Shown: piece by piece, positions 39,210-48,033 of the stretch
Numbering within the stretch: position 1 is the first letter of the stretch
Layout of the letters: every line of letters begins with the position of its first letter
From: Pontibacter liquoris
GTDB taxonomy: Bacteria; Bacteroidota; Bacteroidia; Cytophagales; Hymenobacteraceae
Assembly (NCBI RefSeq): GCF_022758235.1
Contig: NZ_JALEBG010000002.1
Location: 248,001-312,000 of the forward strand
Length of the DNA stretch: 64,000 bases
Direction: 5' to 3'
Notes under the pieces: model-generated
Databases searched by the model: none
The model's input: only the letters and a program-made list of their open reading frames with translations
What the model was told of the DNA's origin: nothing
Position numbers and translations under genes: made by a program

Positions 39210-41774
39210 TTATTCCTGCGCACTCACCGGCACAAAAGTGAACATCCATTTGGTAGGGTTCTGCCAGTCTTTGCCCTTGAAGCTGCCTACGGGCAACTTC
39301 ACCACCACGGTGTTCCAGCCTTTGCGCAGCCGGGCCGGTGTTGGCGCGCGGTAAGAATAGCCTTCATCTGTTAAGGCGATCTCGGCATTTCCTTTCTGCC
39401 CTGCCCTCTTCCAGCGCGGCGGCGCGATAACCTGCCCGTTCAGGTATACGGCGCTGCCCCGGTCGTCCCAGGTGCCCGCCTCTGGCGAATCTGAGTTATA
39501 GGAGCGGGACAGGTCGTTAAAGCCAATCCAGAAGTAGCCGGTCGTATCAGTATCGCTCCATAGTTGGGTGGTGGCATACCAGGTGGTGTTTTCCTTTGGC
39601 TGCTCCAGGGCGCCTTTTACCAGCGGGCTCCACCAGTGGCGCAGCACTACTGTGCCGCCCACCACTTCCAGTACAGGTTTCCGGGCTTTAAAGGATTTCT
39701 TCTCGGGTGCAAACACACGCGAAAGATCGCCTTTGTTCGGATAAGGGCCGAACAGCTTCCAGGTAATATGCCCCTGCGCCGCATACGGGAAGGGCAGATG
39801 CCGGAAGTAGAGCGCTTTATGATCGAGCAGCTGCTGCTCAAACTTTTTAAAATCCTCGGCGCGTTCGGAGCCCGGCTCCCCCACCGTGGCTACCCAGTCC
39901 GGAGTGCCCCCGCCGCGCCAGCTGCGCTCGGCAAAGGCCAGCATGGCCGGGTAAACGGCGTTCATCTCCAGCACATCTTTTTCTTGCGCCACCCGCCGGT
40001 CGTTCCACACGCAGAGCGAGGCTCCCAGCAGACTGCTGTCGCCGGCCACGCGGTCGCCAAGGCGGCGGTAAAAGATCGTAACTACGCTCTCCAGCGGGTC
40101 CATATGGTTAAGGTACAGGTGGCGGGAGTCAATGTATTTCAGGCCGGGTTTTATTTCCACGTCGCGCATCCACAGTTGCCGGAAGGTGGCGGCCTCAAGG
40201 TTGCCGCCCGGCTCCCAGCCAATGGTTTGCTTGCCCGCTGCGTGCAGCAGTTTCGTTACCTGGGGCACAAAGTCCGGGTTGGTGATCTTCACCTCATCGG
40301 CGCCTACATGTATAAACGGCACGTCAAACGTTTGGCTGAAGCGGGTAAGCACGTCTTTGATAATCGTCAGCCCTTCCGGACTTTGCATGTCGTGGCCCGT
40401 CGCGCGGGTAAAAGCGGCACTGTGGCCCGGCATGTCTATTTCCGGCACCAGCGTGATGTAACGCTCCCGGCAGTAGCGGATCAGTTCCTGCAGTTCCTCT
40501 ACCGAGTAGTATAAGCCTTTGTCGCGCTGCATGTGCTCCGGTGCGGTGAGTTGCGGGTAACCAGGCACCTGGAGCCGCCAGGCGATGTCTTCGGTGGCAT
40601 GAAACTGGAAAACATTCAGTTTATACTTTGCCATTACATCAATCTGCTCTTTAAGCAAATCCATGGATTGATAATTGCGGCCAACATCCACCATGTACCC
40701 CCGCCAACCGAAAGCAGGCCAGTCCGTGATCTCGCAGCCCGAAATCAGTGCGCCGTCGCGCAGCAGCTGGGCCAGCGTTTGTACGCCGTTGAAAATGCCA
40801 TGCGCAGTGTTAGCCCTGAGCAGCACCCGCGCGCTGTTCACCGACAAAGTATACGCCTCCTCCCGGAAGCGCGCTGCCTCCACCGGCTCCAGCGCCAGCG
40901 CCATGTAGGGCTCGCCGGGCGCGGGCTTCGCTTTGATGTGCATCGTCAGCCCCTGTTTTGCTAGCTGCTGCAGCAGGCGCTCCGCCTCCTGCCGCAATGC
41001 TGCATCCTGCACTACCAGGGTGCGGCATTGGTATAGCGGGAAGGTGGCTGTTGTCCATTGCAGCTTTTGCGGCAGCGGCAGAAGGGCAGGCTTTTCCTGT
41101 AGGTCGTAAATTTTAGCATAGACCAGGTGCTTCCACAACATATACCCGGCGCCTTTCAGGTGCACCCCATCGTTCGTATATCGGGCGTCCAGTTTCCCGG
41201 CGGCATCAGAGAAGGGCGTATGCAAGTCGAGGTACGTATAGCCATGTGCGGCCGCCTGAGCGTGGAGCTGCTCGTTTACCTGCCTGATACGCGCGCCGTT
41301 TTGAACGTGGCCCCCGAACTTACCGAACACATCGTTTACCGGCAGGATGCTCTGCACGTAGAGCTGCGTGGCGGGCGTCTGCTGCCGCAGATAGTCAGCA
41401 ATCCATACTATGTTGCGCAGCAGGCTGTCCGGCGGCACCTGCCGGGCCAGGTCGTTAGTGCCTATCAGCAGGAACACTTTAGCTGGCTTGCGGGCTGCCA
41501 CCTCTTCTATCCTGTTCATCACCCCGGCTGATACATCGCCGCTGATGCCGCGGTTTTTCACGCGCGGGTCCTTAAAAAGCTCCCCCCATTCGGCGCCGTC
41601 GGTAATGCTGTTGCCCACGAAAAGGATGTCGCCAGGGGTATGCGGTAAGGATTCGAAATGGCTGGCGCGCTGGTGGTAATAGGTCGGGAACAGGCTGTCG
41701 GGCAAGTGCACCGGCTTTAGCTGCGCCGCCGCCGCACTTGCCAGCAGGCAAAGCAGGAAAGTAAGTCTCTTCAT
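39210..41774 (-). CDS. SGNH hydrolase-GH20 hexosaminidase fusion
   Basis: 854 residues with a signal peptide (to about residue 17). First module (about 45-225) is an SGNH/GDSL esterase: GNSITDGAEW with Ser56, GISGD (76-80), GTNDLA (105-110) and NDGVHL with Asp202/His205. Second module is GH20: beta domain, then catalytic barrel with HATEDIAWRLQVPGYPQL, EIDMPGHSAAF and Asp493-Glu494 in HVGADEV. A C-terminal beta domain of about 200 residues follows. The esterase could remove O-acetyl groups while GH20 takes off beta-linked GlcNAc or GalNAc. It is the last gene of the locus. Confidence 0.9.
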   Translation of the reverse strand: MKRLTFLLCLLASAAAAQLKPVHLPDSLFPTYYHQRASHFESLPHTPGDILFVGNSITDGAEWGELFKDPRVKNRGISGDVSAGVMNRIEEVAARKPAKVFLLIGTNDLARQVPPDSLLRNIVWIADYLRQQTPATQLYVQSILPVNDVFGKFGGHVQNGARIRQVNEQLHAQAAAHGYTYLDLHTPFSDAAGKLDARYTNDGVHLKGAGYMLWKHLVYAKIYDLQEKPALLPLPQKLQWTTATFPLYQCRTLVVQDAALRQEAERLLQQLAKQGLTMHIKAKPAPGEPYMALALEPVEAARFREEAYTLSVNSARVLLRANTAHGIFNGVQTLAQLLRDGALISGCEITDWPAFGWRGYMVDVGRNYQSMDLLKEQIDVMAKYKLNVFQFHATEDIAWRLQVPGYPQLTAPEHMQRDKGLYYSVEELQELIRYCRERYITLVPEIDMPGHSAAFTRATGHDMQSPEGLTIIKDVLTRFSQTFDVPFIHVGADEVKITNPDFVPQVTKLLHAAGKQTIGWEPGGNLEAATFRQLWMRDVEIKPGLKYIDSRHLYLNHMDPLESVVTIFYRRLGDRVAGDSSLLGASLCVWNDRRVAQEKDVLEMNAVYPAMLAFAERSWRGGGTPDWVATVGEPGSERAEDFKKFEQQLLDHKALYFRHLPFPYAAQGHITWKLFGPYPNKGDLSRVFAPEKKSFKARKPVLEVVGGTVVLRHWWSPLVKGALEQPKENTTWYATTQLWSDTDTTGYFWIGFNDLSRSYNSDSPEAGTWDDRGSAVYLNGQVIAPPRWKRAGQKGNAEIALTDEGYSYRAPTPARLRKGWNTVVVKLPVGSFKGKDWQNPTKWMFTFVPVSAQE

Positions 41775-41822
41775 AAGTGTATAGGAATTTCTGTGAAGCG
41801 GTAAAGCACAACGGCCGCGCCG

Positions 41823-43886
41823 CTATTGGCCCATGGGCTGTAGCTCCGGGCTGTCGGTATAAAAGGATTTCTGGCTCACCACGTGGCCGGTTGGGCGCAC
41901 CACCGTAATGATGCCCTTTCCATTAAAATCATCGTTGATCTCAAAATCCACTTTCTGGCCCGGCTTTAGTTCCGGCAGCGCGTATACTTTGCCTTTCTGC
42001 CAGTTTTCCTCTTTGTCTGATAAATAGAGCTTATACCCTTTAACAGTATGCTGCGGCAGGCCCACGCTGCCGAAGATCAGCACAAAAGCTTTTCCTTTTT
42101 GCCCCTGCCGTAGCTGCTGCACCTCTACCGGCGAGGACATTTCGCGCAGCACTTTCATAGATGGTTTAGGTTTGCCATACATGTCGTAAATACCATGCAC
42201 GCGCCGTCTATACTTGTTCTTTTCGCTCGTGCCGGGGTAGTGGGTACGGTAGTCGGTCAGGTCGAAATAGATGGCACCTTCAATGTAGGGCTTGCTCTCG
42301 TACACGGCCATGTGGTACACCAGGTCCTGAATGCGCCTTTCGTCGCCGCCGCGGAAGTTAGGCTCCACCAGGCCAAACTCCGAGATGAAGAGTGGCTTGT
42401 TTGGGTACGACTGGTGCACACTGTCGAGGTAGCTGTGGATCTCGCCTACCGGCAGCGCCCACCAGCTACCACCATACTCATTCATCATCAGGTAGTCGCC
42501 CAGGCTGCCGGCGTCAGGCGTAAAGGTCGGGCTGTTGTAAAAGCCTTGCGTCAGGGTATTGCTGACATAGGCCACATGGCGCGACGGGTCGAGTTCGCGT
42601 GCCCGCGCCACCAGGTCGGTGATCATCTGTTTCATATGAGCATTGCGGCCGCGCAGCTCGTTGCCTACGCCCCACGAGTAAATACTGGGATAATTGTAGT
42701 TATTGTGCACCATAGTTTGCAGCTGCCGCATGGCAATTGTGCGGATGGTATCGTTAGAGGGCGTTTCTGGTCCCCACAGCGGCACTTCCTGCTGCACCAG
42801 AATACCGTTGCGGTCACAGTAGTCGTAGAACACGTCCGACTGCTGGAAGTGCTGCCTGGTAAAGATGGCGTTCACGTCCTTCATCAGCTGGCCCTGCCGC
42901 CTGATTTCGGCCGCCGGTTCGGCAAAACCATAGTCAGGATTGGAGCCGGCCGTCCACTCCACGCCCATCAGCTTCACGCGCTCGCCGTTCAGGTAGGTTT
43001 TACCGCCCTCAAACTTTACTTCCCGGAAGCCGGTGTTGGTGCTGATCCTGTCCACGGCCTTACGTCCGTTGAGCACGGTCACCTCGATGCGGTAGAGGTT
43101 CGGAAAATCGAAATGCCAGGGATTTACTTTAGGCAACGCATAGGAAAGCACGGCCTCGCCGTTCTGCCAGGTGGCCTTGTCGGTTTTTTTCAGGATGAGC
43201 TTTTTTGTGGGCTGGTTCTCCTCGGTAATGGTGACAGCAAACTTGAGGTTGCGGGCCTCTGCTTCGCCAAAGCCCAGCCGCAGCTGTAGTGTGCCGGAGT
43301 TGGTATTCACGTCCAGTTTAGGGGTAACATGCAGGTAATGGGCAGCCGGCTTGCCGGACACGATGAGCGCCACCGGCCGGATGAGGCCGCCATCGTTGGG
43401 CCAGTCGAAGGAGCTGCCGAACGGTACTTTGTTGCGGCCGTAATCGTTGTTGCTTGCAATGGTGATGGTGTTTTGCTGCCCATACCTGAGCTTACCGCTC
43501 AGGTCGATGGCGAACTTGTCGAAGCCGTCGCCGATGTTCTCGCCCACCTTCTCGCCGTTCAGGTAAATGTAGGCCGTGTGGTTTACGGCGCCAAACTCCA
43601 GCACCACGCGCTTGTTTTTCCAGTTGCCCGGTACGTCAACCTTTTTTTGGTACCAGCCCCAGCCATAGTGGTTCTGGTTGTCGGGCTCCACGTTCCAGGT
43701 ATGGGGCAGCTGCACGGTGCGGGTGTGCGGCAGCGGCTGCGTGTACCAGTGCCCTGCCAAGCCTTCGGCTTTTTTATCTACCGTAAACTGCCAGTCTTTG
43801 TTAAGCGAAAGGGTGTCGCGCTGGGCAAAGGCCGCGGCGCTGCATAAAAGGAGAAATAAAAGGAACGTAATTCTGCGTACTAGCAT
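41823..43886 (-). CDS. Glycoside hydrolase family 2 (beta-galactosidase-like)
   Basis: 687 residues with a signal peptide ending near AFAQ. Order: jelly-roll sugar-binding domain (VPGNWKNKRVVLEFGAVNH), immunoglobulin-like domain, TIM barrel. Acid/base Glu410 in SWGVGNELRG and nucleophile Glu503 in FISEFGLVEP. It lacks the C-terminal domain 5 of large LacZ proteins and has an added beta domain. Most such enzymes remove terminal beta-galactose; beta-glucuronidase or mannosidase activity is possible. Periplasmic. Near GH95, GH20 and GH29 genes it fits galactose-containing side chains. Confidence 0.88.
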   Translation of the reverse strand: MLVRRITFLLFLLLCSAAAFAQRDTLSLNKDWQFTVDKKAEGLAGHWYTQPLPHTRTVQLPHTWNVEPDNQNHYGWGWYQKKVDVPGNWKNKRVVLEFGAVNHTAYIYLNGEKVGENIGDGFDKFAIDLSGKLRYGQQNTITIASNNDYGRNKVPFGSSFDWPNDGGLIRPVALIVSGKPAAHYLHVTPKLDVNTNSGTLQLRLGFGEAEARNLKFAVTITEENQPTKKLILKKTDKATWQNGEAVLSYALPKVNPWHFDFPNLYRIEVTVLNGRKAVDRISTNTGFREVKFEGGKTYLNGERVKLMGVEWTAGSNPDYGFAEPAAEIRRQGQLMKDVNAIFTRQHFQQSDVFYDYCDRNGILVQQEVPLWGPETPSNDTIRTIAMRQLQTMVHNNYNYPSIYSWGVGNELRGRNAHMKQMITDLVARARELDPSRHVAYVSNTLTQGFYNSPTFTPDAGSLGDYLMMNEYGGSWWALPVGEIHSYLDSVHQSYPNKPLFISEFGLVEPNFRGGDERRIQDLVYHMAVYESKPYIEGAIYFDLTDYRTHYPGTSEKNKYRRRVHGIYDMYGKPKPSMKVLREMSSPVEVQQLRQGQKGKAFVLIFGSVGLPQHTVKGYKLYLSDKEENWQKGKVYALPELKPGQKVDFEINDDFNGKGIITVVRPTGHVVSQKSFYTDSPELQPMGQ

Positions 43887-44043
43887 GCTTTGAGTAAAAG
43901 TTAAATAGTTGATCTGTATAATTTTTAAGTATAAACTGATAGTGTGATCCTTCTTTTTTAGTGCGGTCCGCTACCCTGCTGCTAACCGGCGTGCTGCAGA
44001 ACACGCGGAACACCTGACAGTGCTGCCTGCTGCAAGGCTCCGG

Positions 44044-46476
44044 TTATAGGTAGCGTAGCACATAGCTACGTCCCCGTCTGGTCTTGAAATGCACCATGCC
44101 GTTACCCAGGGTTTTTACCTTCAGTTTTTTGCCGCCTGCGCCATACACCTGCATCCCTTCCGGCACCTGCACATAGCACTCCTCCCCGGCAGTGGAGGTG
44201 ATGCGGGCTTCCGTCAACTTGCCCGCGTGCCACGAAAAAGCAGTGACGAAACCATTGCGGGCGCGCAGCCCTTTCATCGAGCCGCTGCGCCATGCCTGAT
44301 CTGTGGGCAGGGCCGGCAAGAAACGGATAACAGCGTGGTGGCCGTTGCTTTGCAGCAGCATTTCGGCAATGGCAGCCGTGGCCCCGAAATTCCCGTCGAT
44401 CTGAAAAGGCGGATGTGCACAGAACAGGTTGGGATACGTGCCCGCCCCTGCCATTTTATAGGTACCGTCCTGCGTTGTAAAAGCGGGCATCAGCAGGCTC
44501 TGCAGCATTTTCAGGGCATGGTCCCCATCGCCCAGGCGGGCCCAGAAGTTGATCTTCCAGGCTCTCGACCAGCCGGTGCCCGCATCGCCGCGCAACTCCA
44601 GCGTTTTGCGCGCAGCCGCGGCCATCTCGGGGGTGTCGAGCGGGTTTATCTCGTCGTAAGGGTATAGCCCGTAGAGCTGCGACACGTGCCGGTGCTGCGG
44701 CTCGGCCTCTTTATAGTCGCGGAGCCACTCCTGCACGCCACCGGTGCGGGCGCTGACCTGGTTTGGCGCCAGCCGCTGCTTTACCTGTTGCAGGGAGTCG
44801 CGCCATACTTTATCTACGCCAAGTATAGCGGCCGCCTCGATGGTATTGCCCAGCAGCTCGCGGCCAATCTGCATGTCGATGGCCGGGCCCATGGTCGTTT
44901 GGCCGGCAAACCCATCGGCGGTGATGTAGGTGTTCTCCGGCGAGTTGGACGGCGCGGTGGCAAGCCAGCCGGTCTGCGGGTCCTCTACCAGGATGTCGGT
45001 ATAGAACTGCGCCGCTCCTTTCAGCACGGGGTAAATTTCTTTTAGATAGGCCTTGTTGGGGTTAAAGCGGTAGTGTTGCCACAGGTGTTGGCACAGCCAG
45101 GCGCCGCCGGTCAGGGTGGAGCCCCAGGAGGCATCCTCGCCGGGCGCAGTGAACTTCCATGGCGTGCTAAACATGTGGGCCACCCAGCCTTTGGAGTGGT
45201 AGTATGCCTGGGCTGTTTTTTGCCCTGGCGCAACTAGTTCTTTCGTAAAGTCGAGCAGTGGCTGGTGCATTTCCGGCAAGCCGGTTACCTCGGCGGGCCA
45301 GTAGTTCATCTGTAAATTGATGTTAAGATGATAATCGCCGTTCCAGGGGGTGCGGTACTCCTCGGCCCACAGCCCCTGCAGATTGGCGGGCAGGCCGCCG
45401 GGGCGGGAGCTGGAAATTAGCAGGTAGCGCCCGAAATTATAGTATAAAGCAGGCAGCTGCGCGTCGGGTTGCCCGGCAGCATAGCGTACCAGGCGCTGCG
45501 CCGTTGGCTGGTCTGCTACGTTGGTAGCGATGCCGGTAAGGTGCAGCGCACTGCGGTTGTAGTACTTCTGAAAATCCGCCACATGATTTTTCAGGAGCAC
45601 TGGCCAGGCCATCTTAGCGGCGGCTTCTACCTGCTTGCGGGCAACCGGTAAAGGCGCGGGACCACGCTGCGCTACCTGCGGCCAGTTCAGATCGGTGGCA
45701 GCTCCAAGTATAAGCAGGCAGTCGGAGGCACCTTGCACCTCCAGCCCGTTTCCATTAGCCGCCACGCTGCCATCGGGGGTCAGGGCTTGCAGGTAGGCGG
45801 CAAATTTTATTCCCGCCTCTCCCTCCCCGCCATCGAGCTGCCCTTGCATGGTGAGGGCGTTACCTGATGCGGAAAAAGTTGCCCGCTCCTGACGATGCAG
45901 TTTTACACTAAAGCGCAGTGCGCCGGCTTTGTTGCTGTGCAGGCGCACCAGCACCACCTGCTGCGGATAACTCACCCATACTTCCTCCCGGTATGTTACG
46001 CCCCCGCGTTTCCACTCGGTCACGGCCAGGGCGCTGTCCAGGTGCAGGGTGCGTTTATAGTCCGTTACAGCCCCGGTGGTATCGCGCCAGTCGAGCAGCA
46101 GGTCCGCCAGGATCTGGTAATTTCCGAACCTGCTTCCCGCCGATCCTTTGCCCGCACTCGTGAAATGCTGCTGCAGCAGCTGCTGGGCTTCCTTGTTTTT
46201 TTCCTGCTGCAACAGCTGCTGGATGGTAGGCAGGTACTGGTAGGCATCGGGACGGTTAGGGTTCTGCACGCCACCCGACCACATCGCTATTTCGTTGAGC
46301 ACGATCCGCTCCTGGCCGGTGCGGCCATACACCATGGCCCCCAGCCGCCCGTTGCCCAGCGGCAGCGATTCGGTAAAGTGCGTGGCCGGCTTATCGAAGA
46401 GCAGGTTCTGATCCGCCTGGGCCAGCAACCGGAAGCTCTGCAACAAAAGAAGAACTAAGAAAAAAGGCTTTATCAT
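44044..46476 (-). CDS. GH95 alpha-fucosidase-like enzyme
   Basis: 810 residues with a signal peptide (to AQA at 18-20). Matches GH95: FTESLPLGNGRLGAMVYG near the N-terminus, GDYHLNINLQMNYWPAEV with the catalytic Asn region, QLYGLYPYDEINPLDTPEM, and IDGNFGATAAIAEML. GH95 enzymes remove alpha-1,2-linked L-fucose by inversion; some act on L-galactose. It would sit in the periplasm. AGC/ATA-type codon pairs in AAILG and LLILG create AAGTATA copies on the plus strand. Confidence 0.92.
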   Translation of the reverse strand: MIKPFFLVLLLLQSFRLLAQADQNLLFDKPATHFTESLPLGNGRLGAMVYGRTGQERIVLNEIAMWSGGVQNPNRPDAYQYLPTIQQLLQQEKNKEAQQLLQQHFTSAGKGSAGSRFGNYQILADLLLDWRDTTGAVTDYKRTLHLDSALAVTEWKRGGVTYREEVWVSYPQQVVLVRLHSNKAGALRFSVKLHRQERATFSASGNALTMQGQLDGGEGEAGIKFAAYLQALTPDGSVAANGNGLEVQGASDCLLILGAATDLNWPQVAQRGPAPLPVARKQVEAAAKMAWPVLLKNHVADFQKYYNRSALHLTGIATNVADQPTAQRLVRYAAGQPDAQLPALYYNFGRYLLISSSRPGGLPANLQGLWAEEYRTPWNGDYHLNINLQMNYWPAEVTGLPEMHQPLLDFTKELVAPGQKTAQAYYHSKGWVAHMFSTPWKFTAPGEDASWGSTLTGGAWLCQHLWQHYRFNPNKAYLKEIYPVLKGAAQFYTDILVEDPQTGWLATAPSNSPENTYITADGFAGQTTMGPAIDMQIGRELLGNTIEAAAILGVDKVWRDSLQQVKQRLAPNQVSARTGGVQEWLRDYKEAEPQHRHVSQLYGLYPYDEINPLDTPEMAAAARKTLELRGDAGTGWSRAWKINFWARLGDGDHALKMLQSLLMPAFTTQDGTYKMAGAGTYPNLFCAHPPFQIDGNFGATAAIAEMLLQSNGHHAVIRFLPALPTDQAWRSGSMKGLRARNGFVTAFSWHAGKLTEARITSTAGEECYVQVPEGMQVYGAGGKKLKVKTLGNGMVHFKTRRGRSYVLRYL

Positions 46477-46594
46477 GCGCTTATACTTGTTTGCTGACTT
46501 CCAAAGGATACACCATTGCCTATACTTTAAAACCTGTTACTGTTAAAACCCATGCTTCCCGCTGCGCCCGCACTGACCACGGCAGGCCGTGAGC

Positions 46595-47830
46595 TTACTT
46601 TCCTTTTACTTTCTTAAGCCGGAACACCTTGGTTTCGTGAGACTGCACCTTGCCTTTCCAGCTTTGGCTTTTCCCTAACACTTTATGGGCCCACAGGTCG
46701 CGGACTTCATACTTGCCATCTAAGCCCAGCTCCGAAAAGCCAATGGTATAGTTCCGGGCCGTTTCGCCCCGGTTGAGGATTGCGATGGCATATTCGTCAT
46801 TTTGCAGCGGCTTTACCAGCACGGTCCAGGTGGCATTGTTGATTTTCCGCTCGGCCTGCTTGCCCAGCGCGTCCTGATTGACGGCGATCACTTCTTTGTT
46901 AAGCAGGATACGGCTGGTTTCGGCGTTCATATAGCGCACATCGTTGGTGGCAACCAGCGGCGCAGCCATCATGCTCCACAGGCTCATCTGGCTCTGGTAC
47001 TCGATGTCGTTCATGCCAATTCCCCCCAGATCGCCCGAAGGTCCTTTCCGCCCATACAAGCCCACCACCAACATATCCGGATCGTTCCACCGGCCGGGGC
47101 CGGCAAAGGCATGCAGTCCCGCATTTACGTCGAAGATGTCCAGGATACCTTCCGCGTTTTCCTGCCCACTCAGGTTCTTCCACTTATCGCGCACATCATA
47201 GGTGGTGCGCCACAGCTGCCCGCCTGCTTCGGCGGCCCAGTGCCAAGGCTTGCGCTGCCCCCATTCGCAGATGCCAAACACAATATCGCGGCCGCTCTTG
47301 CGCAGGGCATCGCTCATCTTGGTGTAGCGGGCTACGGCCGTGGCCGAGTCCTTTGGGGCACCGCAGTAGTCGTATTTGAGGTAGTCGATGTCCCAAGAGG
47401 CGAAGGTTTTGGCATCCTGCTCCTCAAACCCCAGGCTGGCCGTATAGCCGGCGCAGGTCAGCTGCGCCGCATCAGAATAGATACCGAGCTTCATGCCTTT
47501 CCCGTGCACGTAATCGGCCAGGGCCTTGATGCCGGAAGGAAATTTGGCAGGGTCGGCGATGATGTTGTTGCGGTTGTCGCGGCCGCCCTGCCAGCCATCG
47601 TCGATGAAGATGTAGTTGTAGCCGGCTTCTACCATGCCCGAGGCTACCATCGCGTCGGCCATCTCTCGGATATCTTTCTCGTTGATATTATCTGCAAAGA
47701 AATTCCAGGTCATCCAGCCCATCGGCGGCAGGGGGGCCAACTGGCTGTTATTATTCGGTTTTACTTGTGCTAAACCCGGGAAAAAGACCAGGCAAAGTAT
47801 AAAAAGGAGAAGGTTGCTTTTTCTGTTCAT
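46595..47830 (-). CDS. GH27 alpha-galactosidase (or N-acetylgalactosaminidase)
   Basis: 411 residues with a signal peptide ending PGLAQ. GH27 start PPMGWMTWNFF, DDGWQGGRDN, and nucleophile Asp154 in YLKYDYCGAP. Asp250 in RWNDPDML is likely the acid/base. A C-terminal beta domain (about 330-411) follows. It cleaves terminal alpha-1,3/1,6-galactose or alpha-GalNAc, with retention. The exact sugar is not readable. In this locus it would strip alpha-linked caps such as blood-group-B-like or alpha-galactose ends. Confidence 0.93.
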   Translation of the reverse strand: MNRKSNLLLFILCLVFFPGLAQVKPNNNSQLAPLPPMGWMTWNFFADNINEKDIREMADAMVASGMVEAGYNYIFIDDGWQGGRDNRNNIIADPAKFPSGIKALADYVHGKGMKLGIYSDAAQLTCAGYTASLGFEEQDAKTFASWDIDYLKYDYCGAPKDSATAVARYTKMSDALRKSGRDIVFGICEWGQRKPWHWAAEAGGQLWRTTYDVRDKWKNLSGQENAEGILDIFDVNAGLHAFAGPGRWNDPDMLVVGLYGRKGPSGDLGGIGMNDIEYQSQMSLWSMMAAPLVATNDVRYMNAETSRILLNKEVIAVNQDALGKQAERKINNATWTVLVKPLQNDEYAIAILNRGETARNYTIGFSELGLDGKYEVRDLWAHKVLGKSQSWKGKVQSHETKVFRLKKVKGK

Positions 47831-47993
47831 GTTGCTGTTGTAGGTATTGCAATGGGCCTATATGAAGTATGCCGGATGGCAAAAAGCTTTAGCGGGCTTC
47901 ATGCCAAAACGAGCAAGCAGGTGAAAACTCCGGCTATTGCACAAATGCCATGCTTCCGGCCTTTCTCACCTCCTCAAGGCCAAAGGCGTAGTA

Positions 47994-48028
47994 GTGGCAG
48001 GTATACAACTGCTTTTTATACCTGCCAC
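47994..48028 (-). promoter_or_regulatory. Hairpin between GH20 and GH27 genes
   Basis: GTGGCAGGTATA (47994-48005) pairs with TATACCTGCCAC (48017-48028), 12 bp. On the minus strand it lies six bases after the GH20 stop, with no T run afterwards, so an mRNA-processing or attenuation role is more likely than full termination. Confidence 0.45.
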
Positions 48029-48033
48029 CGCAA

